Assembly (NCBI GenBank): GCA_030035585.1
Contig: CM057461.1
Span: 1,713,001-1,777,000, forward strand
DNA length: 64,000 nt
Direction of reading: 5' to 3'
Origin: Dugong dugon
Taxonomy: Eukaryota; Chordata; Mammalia; Sirenia; Dugongidae
This document shows, piece by piece, positions 44,001-58,500 of this stretch. The translations under genes and the position numbers were made by a program. The stretch's first letter is position 1; each line of letters begins with the position of its first letter. Under the pieces are notes generated by a model, which saw nothing but the letters and a program-made list of their open reading frames with translations, ran no database searches and was not told where the DNA came from.

Positions 44001-47000
44001 GGGGGAAGATTAATGAGAAGGCTGACAGAGAAAGCCTTCCCCTGGAGCTGACACCCTGAATTTGGATTTCTAGCCTACTTCACTGTGAAGAAATAAATTT
44101 TTCTTTGTTAAAGCCATCCACTTGTGGTATTTCTGTTACGGCAGCACTGGATGACCAAGACAGAATTTGGTACCGACAGAGTGGGGTGCTGCTCTAACAG
44201 ATACCTAAAATGTGGAAGCAGTTTTGAAACTGGGAATGGATAGAGGTGCATCAGTGGCAGAGGACCAGCAGCAGCGGAAAACCTACAGGGGACCTACAGG
44301 GGCAGAGAACCAGCTGCAGCAGAACCAGGAGACCAGCACGAGATGGCGCTGGAGCCTACCCATGGAGTGAGACAGCTGAGTGCCTGTGTGCAGGAGGCTT
44401 CCTGGTGGAGTGGGGTGCCTCTGGGCACTTATCCGTGGAGCTACAGAGCTTTGGAACACCTGCCCCAGCAGGACAGATGCAGGCATAAGACTCGAGGGCG
44501 AAGAGGTCACAGGAAACAGAAGCTGAAGAGACAAGGAACACAAGAAGCCGAGCCGCCTTAGTCTCAAAAGGTATGGCCATGACCTCTGGGGTTCCCAAGG
44601 GTGGAGCCATGGCCTCTGGTGCTTCTAAGGGTGGAGTCACCACTCCGATGGATGGGGAGAATGGTGCTCCTAAAGCCAAGGGAGCAGACTTGCTGTCCCA
44701 GTGGGCCTGGAAAGCGGAGCTGAAGCCCAGGGCCGAGGGGCCTCCACTCAGAATCTGGAGAGTGTGGCCAATACCTAGAGTCTGGAGGGCAGGGCCATTG
44801 TGTAAGTTGTCTCAGAGAACAGAGGATTATTTTCAAAGCCTTGAGGGCTAATGTAATATGTTCTGCTGACTTGCTTGGTGCCTGTTATCCCTTCTTTCCC
44901 TACAGTTTCTCCCATTTGTAATGGAAATGTCTAGCTTGTGCCTGTTCTGCCATTGTACCTTTGGAAGCAGACAACTTGTATTCTAGATTTCACAGATGAA
45001 GAGGAATATTTGGATTTTGGACTTGGAGTTAAAACTTTTGTTATGATATAATGGGGTGAACTTGTTTTCCATGTTGCAAGGATGTGATTTTTGGGGGGCC
45101 AAAGTGTGGTGTCTTGGTCATTTAGTTATGCTATAACAGAAATACCACAAGTCGATGGCTTCAATATAGAGAAATTTATTCTCTCACAGTCTAGAAGGCT
45201 ACAAGTCCAAACTCAGGGCATCAGCTCCAGGGGAAAGCTTTCACTCTCTGTCGGCTCTGAAGGAAAATCCTTGTGATGCATTGGTCTTCCCTTGGTCTGG
45301 GAGCTTCTCTGCACAGGAACCTCAGGTCCAAAGGACACGCTCTGCTCCCAGCACTGCTTTCTTGGTGGTTATGAGGTTCCCATGTGCCTCTGCTCACTTC
45401 TTTTATATCTCGAAAGAGACTGGCTTGAGACACTATCTAATCTTGTAGACCTCATCAGGATAACTGTTGCTAATCCATCTTATTACATCATGGTGATAAG
45501 AGTTTACAACACATAAGGAAATCACATCAGATTACAAAATGGTACACAATCATGCAATATTGGGAATCATGACCCAGCCAAGCTGACAGATATTTCTGGG
45601 GGGACACAATTCAATCCGTGACAGGTAGAATGTCATGGATTGAATTATGTCCCCCGAAAAATGTATCAGTTTGGCTGGGCCATGATTCCTGGTATTGTGT
45701 GGTTTTCCTGTGTGTTGCAAATCCTGCCTCTATGATGTTAATGAGGGAGGATGGGCGTTGGTTGTGTTAGTGAGGCAGGACTCAATCTACAAGACTGGAC
45801 TGTGTCCTGAGGCAATCTCTTGAGATATAAAAGACAGAAGTGAGCAGAGAGACAGGGGGACCTCATACCACCAAGAAAGCAGTGCCGGGAGCACAGTCCT
45901 TTAGTCCCGAGGTCCCCACGCAGAGAAGCTCCTAGTCCAGGGGAGATTGATGAGAAGGCTGGCAGAGAAAGCCTCCCCTGAGCTGACGCCCTGAATTTGG
46001 ACTTGTAGCCTACTTCACTGTGAAGAAATAAATCTCTCTTTGTTAAAATCATCCACTTGTGGTGTTTATGCTACAGCAGCACTAGATGACTAAGACACCA
46101 TGCTTCAGGGAAAAAAAGGAAATCCGCCAAGATGTTAACAATGAATTATAGAATTATGTCTGGATTGTCTTTTCTACTTTTCTTAATTTTATACATTTTC
46201 TATAAGTAGCATGTGCTTATAAATTATATATATATCTCCTTTGTTTTATGATTTTATTATTTTTAAGAATATACATAGCAAAACATACACCAATTCAACC
46301 ATTTCTCCATGTACAATTGAGTGACACTGATTACAGTCTTTGAGATGTGTGATCATTCTCACCCTCCTTTTCTGAGTTGTTCCTCTGATTAACGTCAACT
46401 CACTGCCCCCTAAGCTTCCTAGCTAAACTTTCAAGTTGCTGCTGTCAATTTGATCCCATATAGATAGATCTTAAAAGAGCACAATGCTCAAGGCAGACAT
46501 TCTTTACTAGTTAAGCTAAACTATTGTTTGGTTCTAAGAAGACTACGAGGCATAGTTCTGATATAAACCCTTTATTTTAATAAGATATCCCAGTAGAATC
46601 TCAACTAGCCCAGAATCCAAACCAGAGGCTAGTTTTTCTGGTTGACCCCTTTCTCTACAGAAGGGAGGGACAGCGAGATGGTAGGGATTCCTCTCTCCCT
46701 CCCTCCTTTCTCCAGTCTGCAACGGGGCCACCCAGGATGCTGGCCACCCAGGTTCCTATGCATACATCTTGTCTTGTACAAGAAGAATCTCCAGTGTAAA
46801 TCACCACCCTGCATCCCCCCAACAACCTTGTCAACCAAGGCAGAGTCGAGTCGTCTCCTCATTGACGCTGGGGTCAGAGGTGTGAAGGCTGCAGGACAGC
46901 TTCTCTTCCTTCCTTGGGAGCCCTGTCAGCAGGCTGCCTGTGCGTGGGGCTGTGTGCAGCTCCCGGTGTCCTCAGGCATGTGTACAGTGTCCATCGGACA

Positions 47001-49277
47001 CACTTCTGGGTGGTCCCAGCTCCCGGCGTCCTCAGGCACATGTACAGTGTGTTGGACACACTTCTGCATGGTACCCAGCTCCTGATGTCCTCAGGCACAC
47101 GTACAGTGTCTGTCAGACACACTTCCGGGTGGTCACCAGCTCCCGGTGTCCTCAGGCACGTGTACAGTGTGTCGGACACACTTCTGTGTGGTACCCAGCT
47201 CCTGGTGTCCTCAGGCACATGTAGAGTGTCCACTGGACACACTTCTGGGTAGTCCCCAGCTCGTGGTGTCTCAGGTACGTGTACAGTGTCTGTAGGACAC
47301 ACTTCTGGGTGGTGCCCAGCTCCTGGTGTCTCGGGCACATGTACAGTGTCTGCAGGACACAACTCTGGGCGGTCCCCAGCTCCTGGTGTCTCAGGCACAT
47401 GTACACTGTCCGTGGGACACCCTTGTGGGTGGTCCCCAAGGTATGGGAATGAGAGTTGTCCTAGACCTCCGACCGTCCCACAGACACTGCCGCCTGCACG
47501 CTCTGTCGACTGCTCCCCAGCCCGCCGGAACACCCAGCTCGCCATCTTTTCACTTGGCACGTGTGACGACTGAGGAATCAAACTGTCTAACTTCCTCGAT
47601 GTGGTTTTCATTTTCCTCTTGTTGGTGGCGGTGGGCATTTTCACTGGGTTGGCTGGCCCACAGGACAATGCTCTGACAACCGCAGCGTTGTCAGCAACAA
47701 GGGTCAGTGGAGGGGTCCCAGTCCAGCCACCCCATGGATGATGGGACCTGACCTCCTGGGGTCCAGTCTCAGACGTGTGTGCTGAGCACAAGATCCGGGA
47801 CGGAAGCTCGCGGGAGCCCTGGAAGCGGCGTGATGCTGCTCGGAAGAGGCGCACAGAAGGAGCCGCACTTTACACTCATGGCCAGGTGCTGCCGGCGAAC
47901 CCAATTAGCCGGCCCCGGTCCCCCACCCTAGCTCTCCCCAGTCTGGCAGCAGGGTGCAGGGCTCTCGGGGGGCCCTCTTTTCTTCTCTTTAGTGTCAACT
48001 TCTCTTTAGACCACACCTACAAGCAGCACTGGTAAACTAGCCTCACTTCACTGACCAACACCCATTTCCACTTTTGTTCCAACACTAACAGCCTGGAGGA
48101 GTGAGCAGGAGAAGGGCCGCACGACGTGAAGGATGTAATCGATGCCACTGAGGGATGCACGTGCAGAAATTGTTCAGATGGCATATATTTTGTTATGCAT
48201 ATTTTCACCACAGTAAGATACAAAGAAAAAACCCAACAAACCCTCACAACCCTACCCACCCATCCTGCCCTTTCCCACGTTCTATCTCCACTCCTGACTC
48301 TAACCGTGACACTGTCCTGTCCCCGACTCTGCGCCATCCCCTCGTCTCTGCCGTGTTCAAGCGCGCGGGGCCATCACCAGCCCAGCCCGCCAAGCACGCC
48401 GCTGAGCCCCTCCCTGCCAACGGTGACCCTCAGAGTGTCTGCCATCGCGAGCACCCCGTCTACGAGCCGTGTACGCTGGGGCGTCTCTCCTCACCTGATC
48501 AGCTCATACGTCTCTCCCAGGAGCGGGTTGAATGGTTTGCCGGTCCTCTCCCACTGCGAGGCCACAGCCGATACTGCAAAGGCAGCCACAGACTGCAAAC
48601 AAGCCACAGGACCGTGAGCACCTCAGCCAGGAAGGGTGTCAACCAGGCAGCCATCTGTTGTCACCTCCTCCTGGGTGACTTCCAGTTTCCCACTGGTGAC
48701 ATGCTTTGAGATTACAGAACTCCCGGGGAAGTGTGCTTTGTCACGCCACCACTTCCTCACAGCCACCAAGAACAGGAATTCTGCAGTATTTTGCATTCCC
48801 CATGCCCAGGCCTCCCTTACAGGTGGAGATAATGTCGGTCTGTCTGTCTCTGTCTCACACTTGTGCACACACTGCAGGTGGGGACAATGTCGGTCTGTCT
48901 ATCTGTCTCTCACACACACACTGCAGGTGGAGACAGTGTCAGTCTGTCTGTCTCTCACACACACACTGCAGGTGGAGACAGTGTCGGTCTGTCTGTCTGT
49001 CTCTCAGACACACACTGCAGGTGGAGACAGTGTCAATCTGTCTGTCTCTCACACACACACTGCAGATGGAGACAGTGTCGGTCTGTCTGTCTGTCTCTCA
49101 CACACACACTGCAGGTGGAGACAGTGTCAATCTGTCTGTCTCTCACACACACACTGCAGGTGGAGACAGTGTCAATCTGTCTGTCTCTCACACACACACT
49201 GCAGGTGGAGACAGTGTCAATCTGTCTGTCTCTCACACACACACTGCAGGTGGAGACAATGTCAGCCCGTCTATCAG

Positions 49278-49315
<38 letters not shown>

Positions 49316-49493
49316 CAGGTGGAGATAATGTCGGTCTGTCTGTCTCTGTCTCACACTTGTGCACACACTGCAGGTGGAGACAGTATCGGTCTGTCTGTCT
49401 GTCTCTCACACACACACTGCAGGTGGAGACAGTGTCGGTCTGTCTGTCTCTCACACACACTGCAGGTGGAGACAATGTCGGCCCGTCTATCAG

Positions 49494-49559
<66 letters not shown>

Positions 49560-52500
49560 GGTGGAGAGTGTCGATCTCTCTCTCACACACACTCATGGGG
49601 CTCTGGTGCTGAGAGGACCCCAGAGGAGCCCCCATCCCACGACCCCAGGCTCGGCAGCACCCACAGCTTTGTGAGGCCTGGCGCTGACAGACTTCAGGTG
49701 GGAAAGTGGAGGAGCAGGAGCCCTCCGGTTAGTCAGGGGCGTCTGCACGCCCAGCTCCAGCGCCAGAACCGCGGAGAACACGCTACACGGCAGCAATCAG
49801 AAGTGTCTAGGTGGGGAGAGTCTGATCCCACAGCTGAGTGTCGTGGGCCCACCCCACCCCAGTGGCACCTGCCCACCTGCATGCGCTCCAGTGGATGGGC
49901 CTGGCGGGAAGCCTTGTGGATGAGGTATACGTGCTCCATGTACTCCGTGATCCGCTGCAAAAAGCTCAATGGCTCGTTGAAGGCGATGGGCATGGTGATC
50001 TTGGACAACTCCTGGAGTGACCAAAACCAGGACCGTTACTCTGGCATGTCCACAGCCGCGCACCGCAGACACGCCAAGTGACAGCCACACGGCTCCGCAA
50101 AGCACCACCCCACAGAGGTGCGATGGGTCTCAGCGCGGTCTGTGGAGGGCTGTTGGCCGGGCAGGCTGTCTACATCTGACTGCGTGGGTGTGTCACTGTG
50201 GCTCTGAGTCGTCACCTCCTCCACCCCACGGCCCCTCTCCAGGCTCTGGTCTCACACCAACATTGCAGGACACTTCCCAGTGTGCCCGCTGTCACTCATC
50301 CCTCCCACTCCAGCATGTTCTCAGGCCACTTCCGGACAAATCATCCCACAGCAGAATTCCCATCACTTCGCTCAAAACCCTCACCAGCTCCCCATCACCT
50401 GAAGGGTGACAATAAACTCCTCAATGGGGCCAGTCAGGCCTTCCCCACTCTGCCCAGAGTCCCAGATATCTGCTCTTCCGGGTGCAGTGGGGGCACAGGC
50501 TATGCAGGCACAGCCAGAAAGACGCCAGGCTGGGGAGCAGCCAGGCACCATGGGGACACCCTGAGATGGGTTCCAGGAAGGAGACTTGACAGATGTGAGT
50601 ACGGCAGAGGGTTCGCAAGATGACGCACAGCTATGCAAACCTGGCCGTCCCTCAGGAAGGACTAGGGGTCTGGGGTGACTAAGGCAGAAACAGACGAGGG
50701 CAGTGGAGAGGGAGGGGGAGAGAGCAGGGGGGCAGGGGAAAGAGAGTAGGAGACACATGGGGAGCTGCCCAGTGGCATGGAGACAAGGCTGGCTTCGGAT
50801 GGAGGTCGTCACCCTGACCCGTGTCCCCACACGGTGCTTGAGAGCAGACACCGGGCACAAAGGGAGAAGCACACTGGGCCAGCTTGCGGAAGGTGTCACC
50901 TCCCAGCTAAAGTGTCATCCTGTGGGTGTGACCTCCATCGAGGCACCTGGCTCCATCTCCCTGTCCGCGCGTGGGCTGGGACAGCCCCTCTTAAACAATT
51001 ATGGGAGCTGTTATGGCATCACTGGGCATTTGTCAGGGCACGTCCCGGGAACGAGTCACTATGCGGCTGGGGGCACGGCCGGGGAGGAGCCACTATGCGG
51101 TGGGCGGCACGAATTGGGTCAATGAAAGACCAGCAATGGCCCCAGCATCCAGCATGGGGCACTGGCTGAGTGAACTTGGGGCATCCACGGGGGGGGTACA
51201 ATACGGTTGTAACAAGAAGCCACTGTATATCGCTATGGATACACTGTGAAGTGAAGAACATGAGGGGAAAAACATCTGCCCAATAGCCTATCGTTTATCT
51301 AAGAAACGGAGAGAAAATTTACATATAGTTAATTTCACGGTATACAGAGATACATAAGAGAGATATACCATAAGATTCCTTCCATGGTTATCTCTAGGGG
51401 AAGGGGGCCCTGGGTGGTGCAAACAGTTAATGTACTTGGCTGCTAACCGAACGGTTACAGGTTCGAGTCCACCCAGAGGCATCTCAGAAAAAAAGGCCTG
51501 GCGATCAACTTCCCAAAGATCAACCATTAAAAACCCTATGGAGCACAGCTCTACTCTGACACACGTGGGGTTGCCATGAGCTGGAGTTTTTTTTTTTCCC
51601 ATAGGGGAAGGGAGGAAGTGAGGGGAGGGGGCAGGGACAGGAAGCTAAACCTCTCGGAATACACCGTGTTTAACAGATTTGACTCTGGATCCGTAATTAT
51701 AACACAAAATTGAATTTTAAAAAGCAATTTCTAAACACCAAAAATACAATGAAACAAATGACCCCACGTGACTCCCCCACAGAAAAGGACTGCCCCGGAC
51801 TATTCTAGAACAGGCTGACGTGAGTGCGCGTCCCCGGTGAACTGTACCCGGGGGACACAAGGGCTACAAGGGCGAACACACTCACTCTGCTCCTGTACCC
51901 ATGTGGTTGGTGGCAGGGTGGGTGCTGGACCCAGGACGGTTACATTTGTGGGGTAAAGCAAGTGAGTCACTAATTACGTGCTAGTCTAAATCTACCGCTG
52001 CCAGTGCTGTTGACCCCGGGATTGTCCGTGTGGGAGGGCAGAGACAGACAGCAGACAGGAGAGCTAGATAAATCCTGTCGTCCAATGGGAAGCATTGGTG
52101 TGAAATGAACCAAAACACAGTCCCTGGCTCTAGCCCCTGAAAAGGTTAGAAAAAAAGACCCGTCCGGTGCAGCTCTGGAGCCAAGTTTGTGGTCTTTTAA
52201 TGAGCTCTCCAGGAGAACAGCTGATCCCAGGGCCTGGGCAATAAATGCATAGGATGAGATGCTTCTCACTGACAGCATTTAGCTTCAGAGGAAGATTGAC
52301 AAAAAGGTGTTTGATACGTCTCCCAATGGAAGGATCCAAGAGAGGTCCACATAAACAAACGGCAAAAAAATAATCAAGTGAAAACTGATGTTTGAAACCA
52401 CTGGGAATTTGAACCCTGTGTGTCTATTTCATGATATTAAAGAATTATGTTCTTTTTTAAAGTAGGTGATGGTATTGTGGTTGTGTTAAAAGAGTCCTTA

Positions 52501-55500
52501 TCCTTTAGAGAGACATAAGAAATTTCACATATGAAAAGATGTCTGGTCAATAGATAAGTGGTAACTCTGGTGAAGGGTAAGACAGTACACAACACTGGGG
52601 AAGCCAGCACAGCTTGTCCAAGGCCAGGTCATGGAAGCTCCATAGACACATCTCAACTCCCTGAGGGATGGAATTACTTGGCTGAGGGCTATGGGGACCA
52701 TGGTCTCAGGGGACATCTAGCTCAACTGGCATAACGTAGTTTATAATGAAAATGTTCTACGTTCTACTTTGGTGAGTAGCGTCTGGAATCTTAAAAGCCT
52801 GTGAGAGGCCATCTGAGATACTCAACTGGTCTCACCCTGTCTGGAGCAAAGGAGAATGAAGAAAAAGACACAAGGGAAAGATTAGTTCTAATGGATCACA
52901 ACTACCACAGCCTCCACCAGACTGAATCCAGCACTACTAGATGGTACCCAGATACCACCACTGACTGCTCTGACAGGGATCACAACAGAGGGTCCGGACA
53001 GAGCTGGAGAAAAATGTAGAACAAAATTCTAACTCATAAAAAAAGACCAGACTTACTGTCCTGACAGAGACTGGAGAAACCTGAGAGAATGGCCCCCGAA
53101 CACCATTTTGGCTCAGTAATGAAGTCACTCAAGAGGTTCACCCTTCAGCGGAAGATTAGACAGGTCCATAAAACAAAACGAGACTAAAGGGGCACAACAG
53201 CCCAGGGGCAAGGACGAGAAGGCAGGAGGGGACAGGAAAGCTGGTAATAGGGAACCCAAGGTCGAGAAGGGGAGAGTGTTGACATGTCGTGGGGTTGGTA
53301 ACCAATGTCACAAAACAATATATGTACTAATTGTTTAATGATAAGCTAGTTTGTTCTGTAAACCTTCATCTAAAGTACAATTAAAAAAAAAAAAGACGTC
53401 TGGAATTTGCTACAAAATGCCAGGAGCAGAGGGAAGCAGGTGGAGGGGTAGATGAACTATAACTGGCCATGATCGATAACTGTGGAAGCTGGTGATGGGG
53501 ACATGGGGGTGCCTTAAATGATGCTGTCTGCTTTCGTATGTGTTTGAAATTTTCCATGGTAACAAGCTGCTTTTTTTTATTTTTGTTCTTTTAGGAGCTG
53601 AGAAGTGGTAGAAAGAGAGGTGTGCCGCAGAAACTGAGAGATGAGCATTTTGAGGGCAAAAGGAGATTACTGTGAAGAAGGGCCGAAGGACTGAGCAAGA
53701 GAACCTTCTTCCCAACAGCTCTGAAGAACACGCCACCCCTGTGTTTACATTCAGCTTTAACCTGAATCCATCCTATAATCTGCTACTTAGACAATGAAAT
53801 TACAGTAAAGCCTGCAAAAGCCAGAACGTGTGTAAGGCAGAAACCAGTCAGAAAAGAAAAATGGAAATATTTTCCACAAAAATGAGTGAAAGAAAAGTGG
53901 TAAGACTGCACTCTGTCGATGGTGGAAAACTTGCGAAACCTAGAAAAATAAGGCAGTCCCGTTGAGTTTCGGCTCTCACAGATTTCATTGTATCTCACTT
54001 TGTTGAAAAGATACTTTGGTGCTAGAATCTTGGAGAGTCAAAATCAAGTCGTTTTTCAGGATAATAAAAAAAAATTCATTGTATATCCCTAGACAGATAC
54101 TTATGCCAAGACGTGAATTGTCCACGTATTCATTGACATAGGAGAAGACACTAGTGACAGAAAGGCATCTCAGGTGTGTGACTGTGAAAGGTAATGCCCA
54201 GACAGACACACACATGCTGATGGGCAGGCAGGAACGGCAGGCACGCACACTGGGTTTCCCAAGCTTGGGCTGGGAGGGCCTGGGAGCAGTGACACCCCAG
54301 TAGCAATGAGCACACCCAGTGTCCAGATCTCGGTTTCTAAATACCACTCTCCAATAAAAAGGCTCCTTGGAGAAGTGGCTGATTTCAAGGCCGAGGCAGG
54401 GAGAATGCAAGAAGAACACGGAACATCCCATCATGCTGGATGGTCAGTGAGTGCCAGAAATAGGATGGGGCCTATCAACGGGTGCCAGGCCAACCTGCAC
54501 AAGCTCCTAATGGCCACAGGTGGAATGACTGGAGCAACTAAATAAGTAATGACAGTGCTGGATCATAACCCACAGAATAAATATGAATGAGTCCATGCAG
54601 ATACAAATAATTGGATAAATATATAATTAGAGAAGAAGAGACATTGCTCCCTTATAGAAGAATTCCAATTAGTAAACTTACAAGGAATGAGGGAAATAGA
54701 AAAGCACTCTTAAAACCACACAGTAACAACTGTTGCAGACAAAATCTACCAATGGATGCTAAAATTAGCGGGTGAAAACAGGATGAGAAACAGAGCATTT
54801 GTCCCAAGTCCAGGTATCTTCTCCAAGATATTTATTCATTACAAAGAGAAAAACAGTAACTCACCACCGGATCAGGTGATGAAGGCCAATGTCACCAGTA
54901 AGCAGACACATGGAGATCACGTACCCCCGACATGACGTGCCAGGAAGGCACCTCACCTCTGCATCTTCTTGCCAGTAAGGCACACCATCCACCCAGTCAT
55001 GTAAAGACATCAGAAAAACCCAAACCAAGGAACAGTCTACAGAATAACCAATGAGTCAAGATCAGGAAAGACAAGGAAAGACTGAGGAACAATCAGAGAT
55101 GGAGGAGCCTGAGGAGACATGATGCCTAAAGTCACATAGGAACCCGGGTGGGATCCTGGCACAGAGAGGCCATTGTCAGTGGAAAAGCTGCTGAAACAGA
55201 ATAAAGCCTGTTGTTCAGTTAACAGTAATGCACCAGAGACAACCCTTAGTCTTGATGATTGTACTTTGGTTATGTGGGACTTCAACCTCAGGGGAAGCTG
55301 GGTGAAGAGTCTAAGGGAACGCTCTCAACAATTTTTGCAACTTTTCTTAAGTCTAAAATTACTTCAGAATAAAAAGCGAAAAACAGCATGAAGTTTTCTC
55401 CGGGAAAAAGGCCTGAAATGGGTAAGAGTGAAAAGTAACCGGCATGAGGAGAACAGGGGCGAGAACATCCAAGAACAAGCAAAGTGTGGTTTTCACAGAC

Positions 55501-58500
55501 CTTTTCAACCTGTGTTTCAGTCTCAACTGTTTTTCTACTAGGTCTTTAAAACAATTTACCTTTTTTCCCCATTTCTTCCTCTTACATATATGTTCCTTTC
55601 CTGTTTTATTGTCTTTATTTCATGCTGTTTTCAAATATGCATAGTATACTTTCTTAAACTACAAGCAGTGCAATTAATTCACAGGAATTAAGCATGTTCA
55701 AGCTTCAGGCTTTAAGACAAGTCCATCCCAACTTACCAAGCCAATGCATTTTTTTAATATGCTCCACACACTGAAATCGCTTCTGGTGAACATGGGGGCC
55801 GGCAGCGACGTCCTGCAAAGAAGTTACATGATAACAGTTATGATTACTTCAACATGCGGTTCAGTTACAACTGATGGTTTAGCTCAATGACCATTTTTTT
55901 CTAAATACTGATATATAAACATTAGAGCTTCTTTATTCTGCTGTGTTTTGAGAAAAAGGAAGCCCAGACTGCTGTTCCCGTGTTCATAGGAAGGTCTGTG
56001 TCGGTTTTCTGGACGGCTTCTCTAGGAGAGGATGATGACAAGTGTGACAGCCAGTTCCTTGAGAATCTGTGGGTTCCTTCCACAGCACTCGTGTGGACAG
56101 AGAGCCGGGGGCAGGGCTGGAAGGGAGGAGCCTGCTCCACCGCACACCGCCTAGGAACCAAGACTTCCCTCCCATCAGTTCCTCTTACACACGTGCCTTC
56201 CATAAATGCTGTGCGGTGGCATAGCTGGAGGACAGTGGCACGGTGTCCAACAGGCGTGGCTCTCTGGGTACACAGACACAGGGACCTAACCCAGGTGGGG
56301 CAGAAAAGGGTTCCCTGAGGAAGAACTAGAGTGATGGAGGAGCAGGGAAAGGATCACAGGTGCGGGGGGAACGGATCTGCAGCAGGCTGCGGGAAGGGGT
56401 GTGATGAAGCTGGAGGACAGAGAAGGGCCGGCCCGAGAGGGTGACACGGCAAGGGTGCTGGCCTTCATCCTGACAGGAGGGGCCTTGTGATTTACCTGTG
56501 AGAGGAAAAGGGGCGCCACAGATCCTTACTCCAGGAGGAGGAGGGGCGCCACAGATCATTACTCCAGGAGGAGGAGGGGCGCCACAGATCGTTACTCCAG
56601 GAGGGGGAGGGGCGCCACAGATCGTTACTCCAGGAGGGGGAGGGGCGCCACAGATCGTTACTCCAGGAGGGGGAGGGGCGCCACAGATCGTTACTCCAGG
56701 AGGGGGAGGGGCGCCACAGATCGTTACTCCAGGAGGGGGAGGGGCGCCACTGATCGTTACTCCAGGAGGGGGAGGGGCGCCACTGATCGTTACTCCAGGA
56801 GGGGGAGGGGCGCCACTGATCGTTACTCCAGGAGGGGGAGGGGCGCCACTGATCGTTACTCCAGGAGGGGGAGGGGCGCCACTGATCATTACTCCAGGAG
56901 GGGGAGGGGCGCCACAGATCATTACTCCAGGAGGGGGAGGGGCGCCACTGATCATTACTCCAGAAGGAAAGGGATGCTACTGATCATTGCTCAAGACCTC
57001 GTGAGTACACCAGGCCACGAGGCCATCCTCCCTGAGAGCTTCCAACAAAGGGCGGAGGAGCCTCATCAGATCTGTCTTTTGATAAAATGGCTCTGTGTGC
57101 AGCATGAAGAAAAGGGTGCGGGAGACCAGTGAGGGGTGATGGTGATGGTGGCGATACAGGATAAGGCACTGAAGGAGTTCTTCAAGGAGAAACGTCGGCA
57201 CTCGGAGCCGGTGGGACATGGTGGTGAGGGAGGGCGGTACAAGTTTTGACCCCAGGTTCATGGTGGCGTCGTGCATGGGGTAAGGGAGGATGGTTGAGGC
57301 CCAGCCCCAGAAGGAGCCCGGGCTGCTCTTAGCTGTGGGGATGGAAGCCTACGGGAGGTGCACAAACATTTGTTGAACAAATAAGTGAGCAAATAAAGGC
57401 ACTAGTGAGGTACCTCTGAGTCACCCAAGTGCAGAGCAAGAAGGTGATTGGGTCTACGGGTCTACTTGGGTGGGGGGGGGTACAGAGGGGATACCTGGAG
57501 CTAAAACACAAATGAGGTAGTGCAGACGGAAGCCCCTGCCTTCCCCCCACTACCGTCTGGAGGCACTCACAGCCCAGCCCTGTGAGCCACCACCCTGCTG
57601 GCTTCTCTAGCTTCATCTATTGATGAAGCCTCCGTTACCAGGTCTCATTGCAGGAAGAGGAAGGAGCAGGAGGAGGAAAAGGGAGTGTGGCCTTGACTGC
57701 ATGAAGCTAGACAAACCCTTCCTATCCTGACGGAAGGGAGGTAAGCGTGTCTCAGCAGAGCCCAGGGGAGACAACAGGTCAACAGGGTCTACGAGAGAGG
57801 GGGGCAGGGCCGTGGGGAGGGCCGTGGCTTGAGCGGCAGGTGTGTGGCCCAGACGTCGGCAGAGCCCCAGACACCCATCTCCCTAATCCGCACAGCGGTC
57901 CTAGGGCATCACGGGGAACGCCATCACCTTCCAGGTGAGGGGAGAACCATTAAAGGGTCTCACGTCCTCTGATTCCTAGACGCCAGGTGCGGAGGCCTCG
58001 GGACACCATCTGTTGTCTGGAGAAGTCAGCCCAGGCGAGGCTGGCCAGGGGCTCATCTGACTCGGCTTTCTGTGGGTGCTGAGGAGGTGCCTACAGCAGA
58101 CTCAGGGTGAACACGGATGCCTGCTGGTGTACGTGACATGACATACCTGTGTGTTTGAACTCCATTCTCCTGGGGGGGTCTCGCCTCGGTTTTCCCGATC
58201 CCCTGACTTTTGCTGGTGTCCGAGCCAAGCCCTCCGGTGACCTTCTGATTTGCCTCTGAAAATTCCCCAGAATGATCAGAATCAAAGCCTACACAAGACA
58301 AACAAAATGAGAAGTGTCTCTGGAGCTGGAAGAGGTCAAAGTCCACCTCTGAAAGTCTACTGTTTGGCTATGCAAACAGAAAGCCTGAAGCCTGAAATGG
58401 CTTCTAATAGACACGTTTCAGAAGAATTCACTCTGCTTCCCAAGAAACACAGGCGATGGCAGTGAAGCAGGAGCACGTAAGAGCGTCCGCCCTCAGGGGC

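Noticed and set aside
46874-47854. 326-codon minus-strand frame with PGAGDHPEVC repeats
   Set aside because: Arises from the 60-bp minisatellite at 46958-47435.
48706-49674. 322-codon frame rich in SVCLSHTHCRWRQ
   Set aside because: Product of the 60-bp minisatellite and (CA)n; several frames are open at once.
56326-56983. Collagen-like or proline-rich repeat protein (GAPPPPGV / GAPQIVTPGGG)
   Set aside because: Both frames come from a 33-bp minisatellite whose unit is a multiple of three without stops. No initiation context or splice partners.
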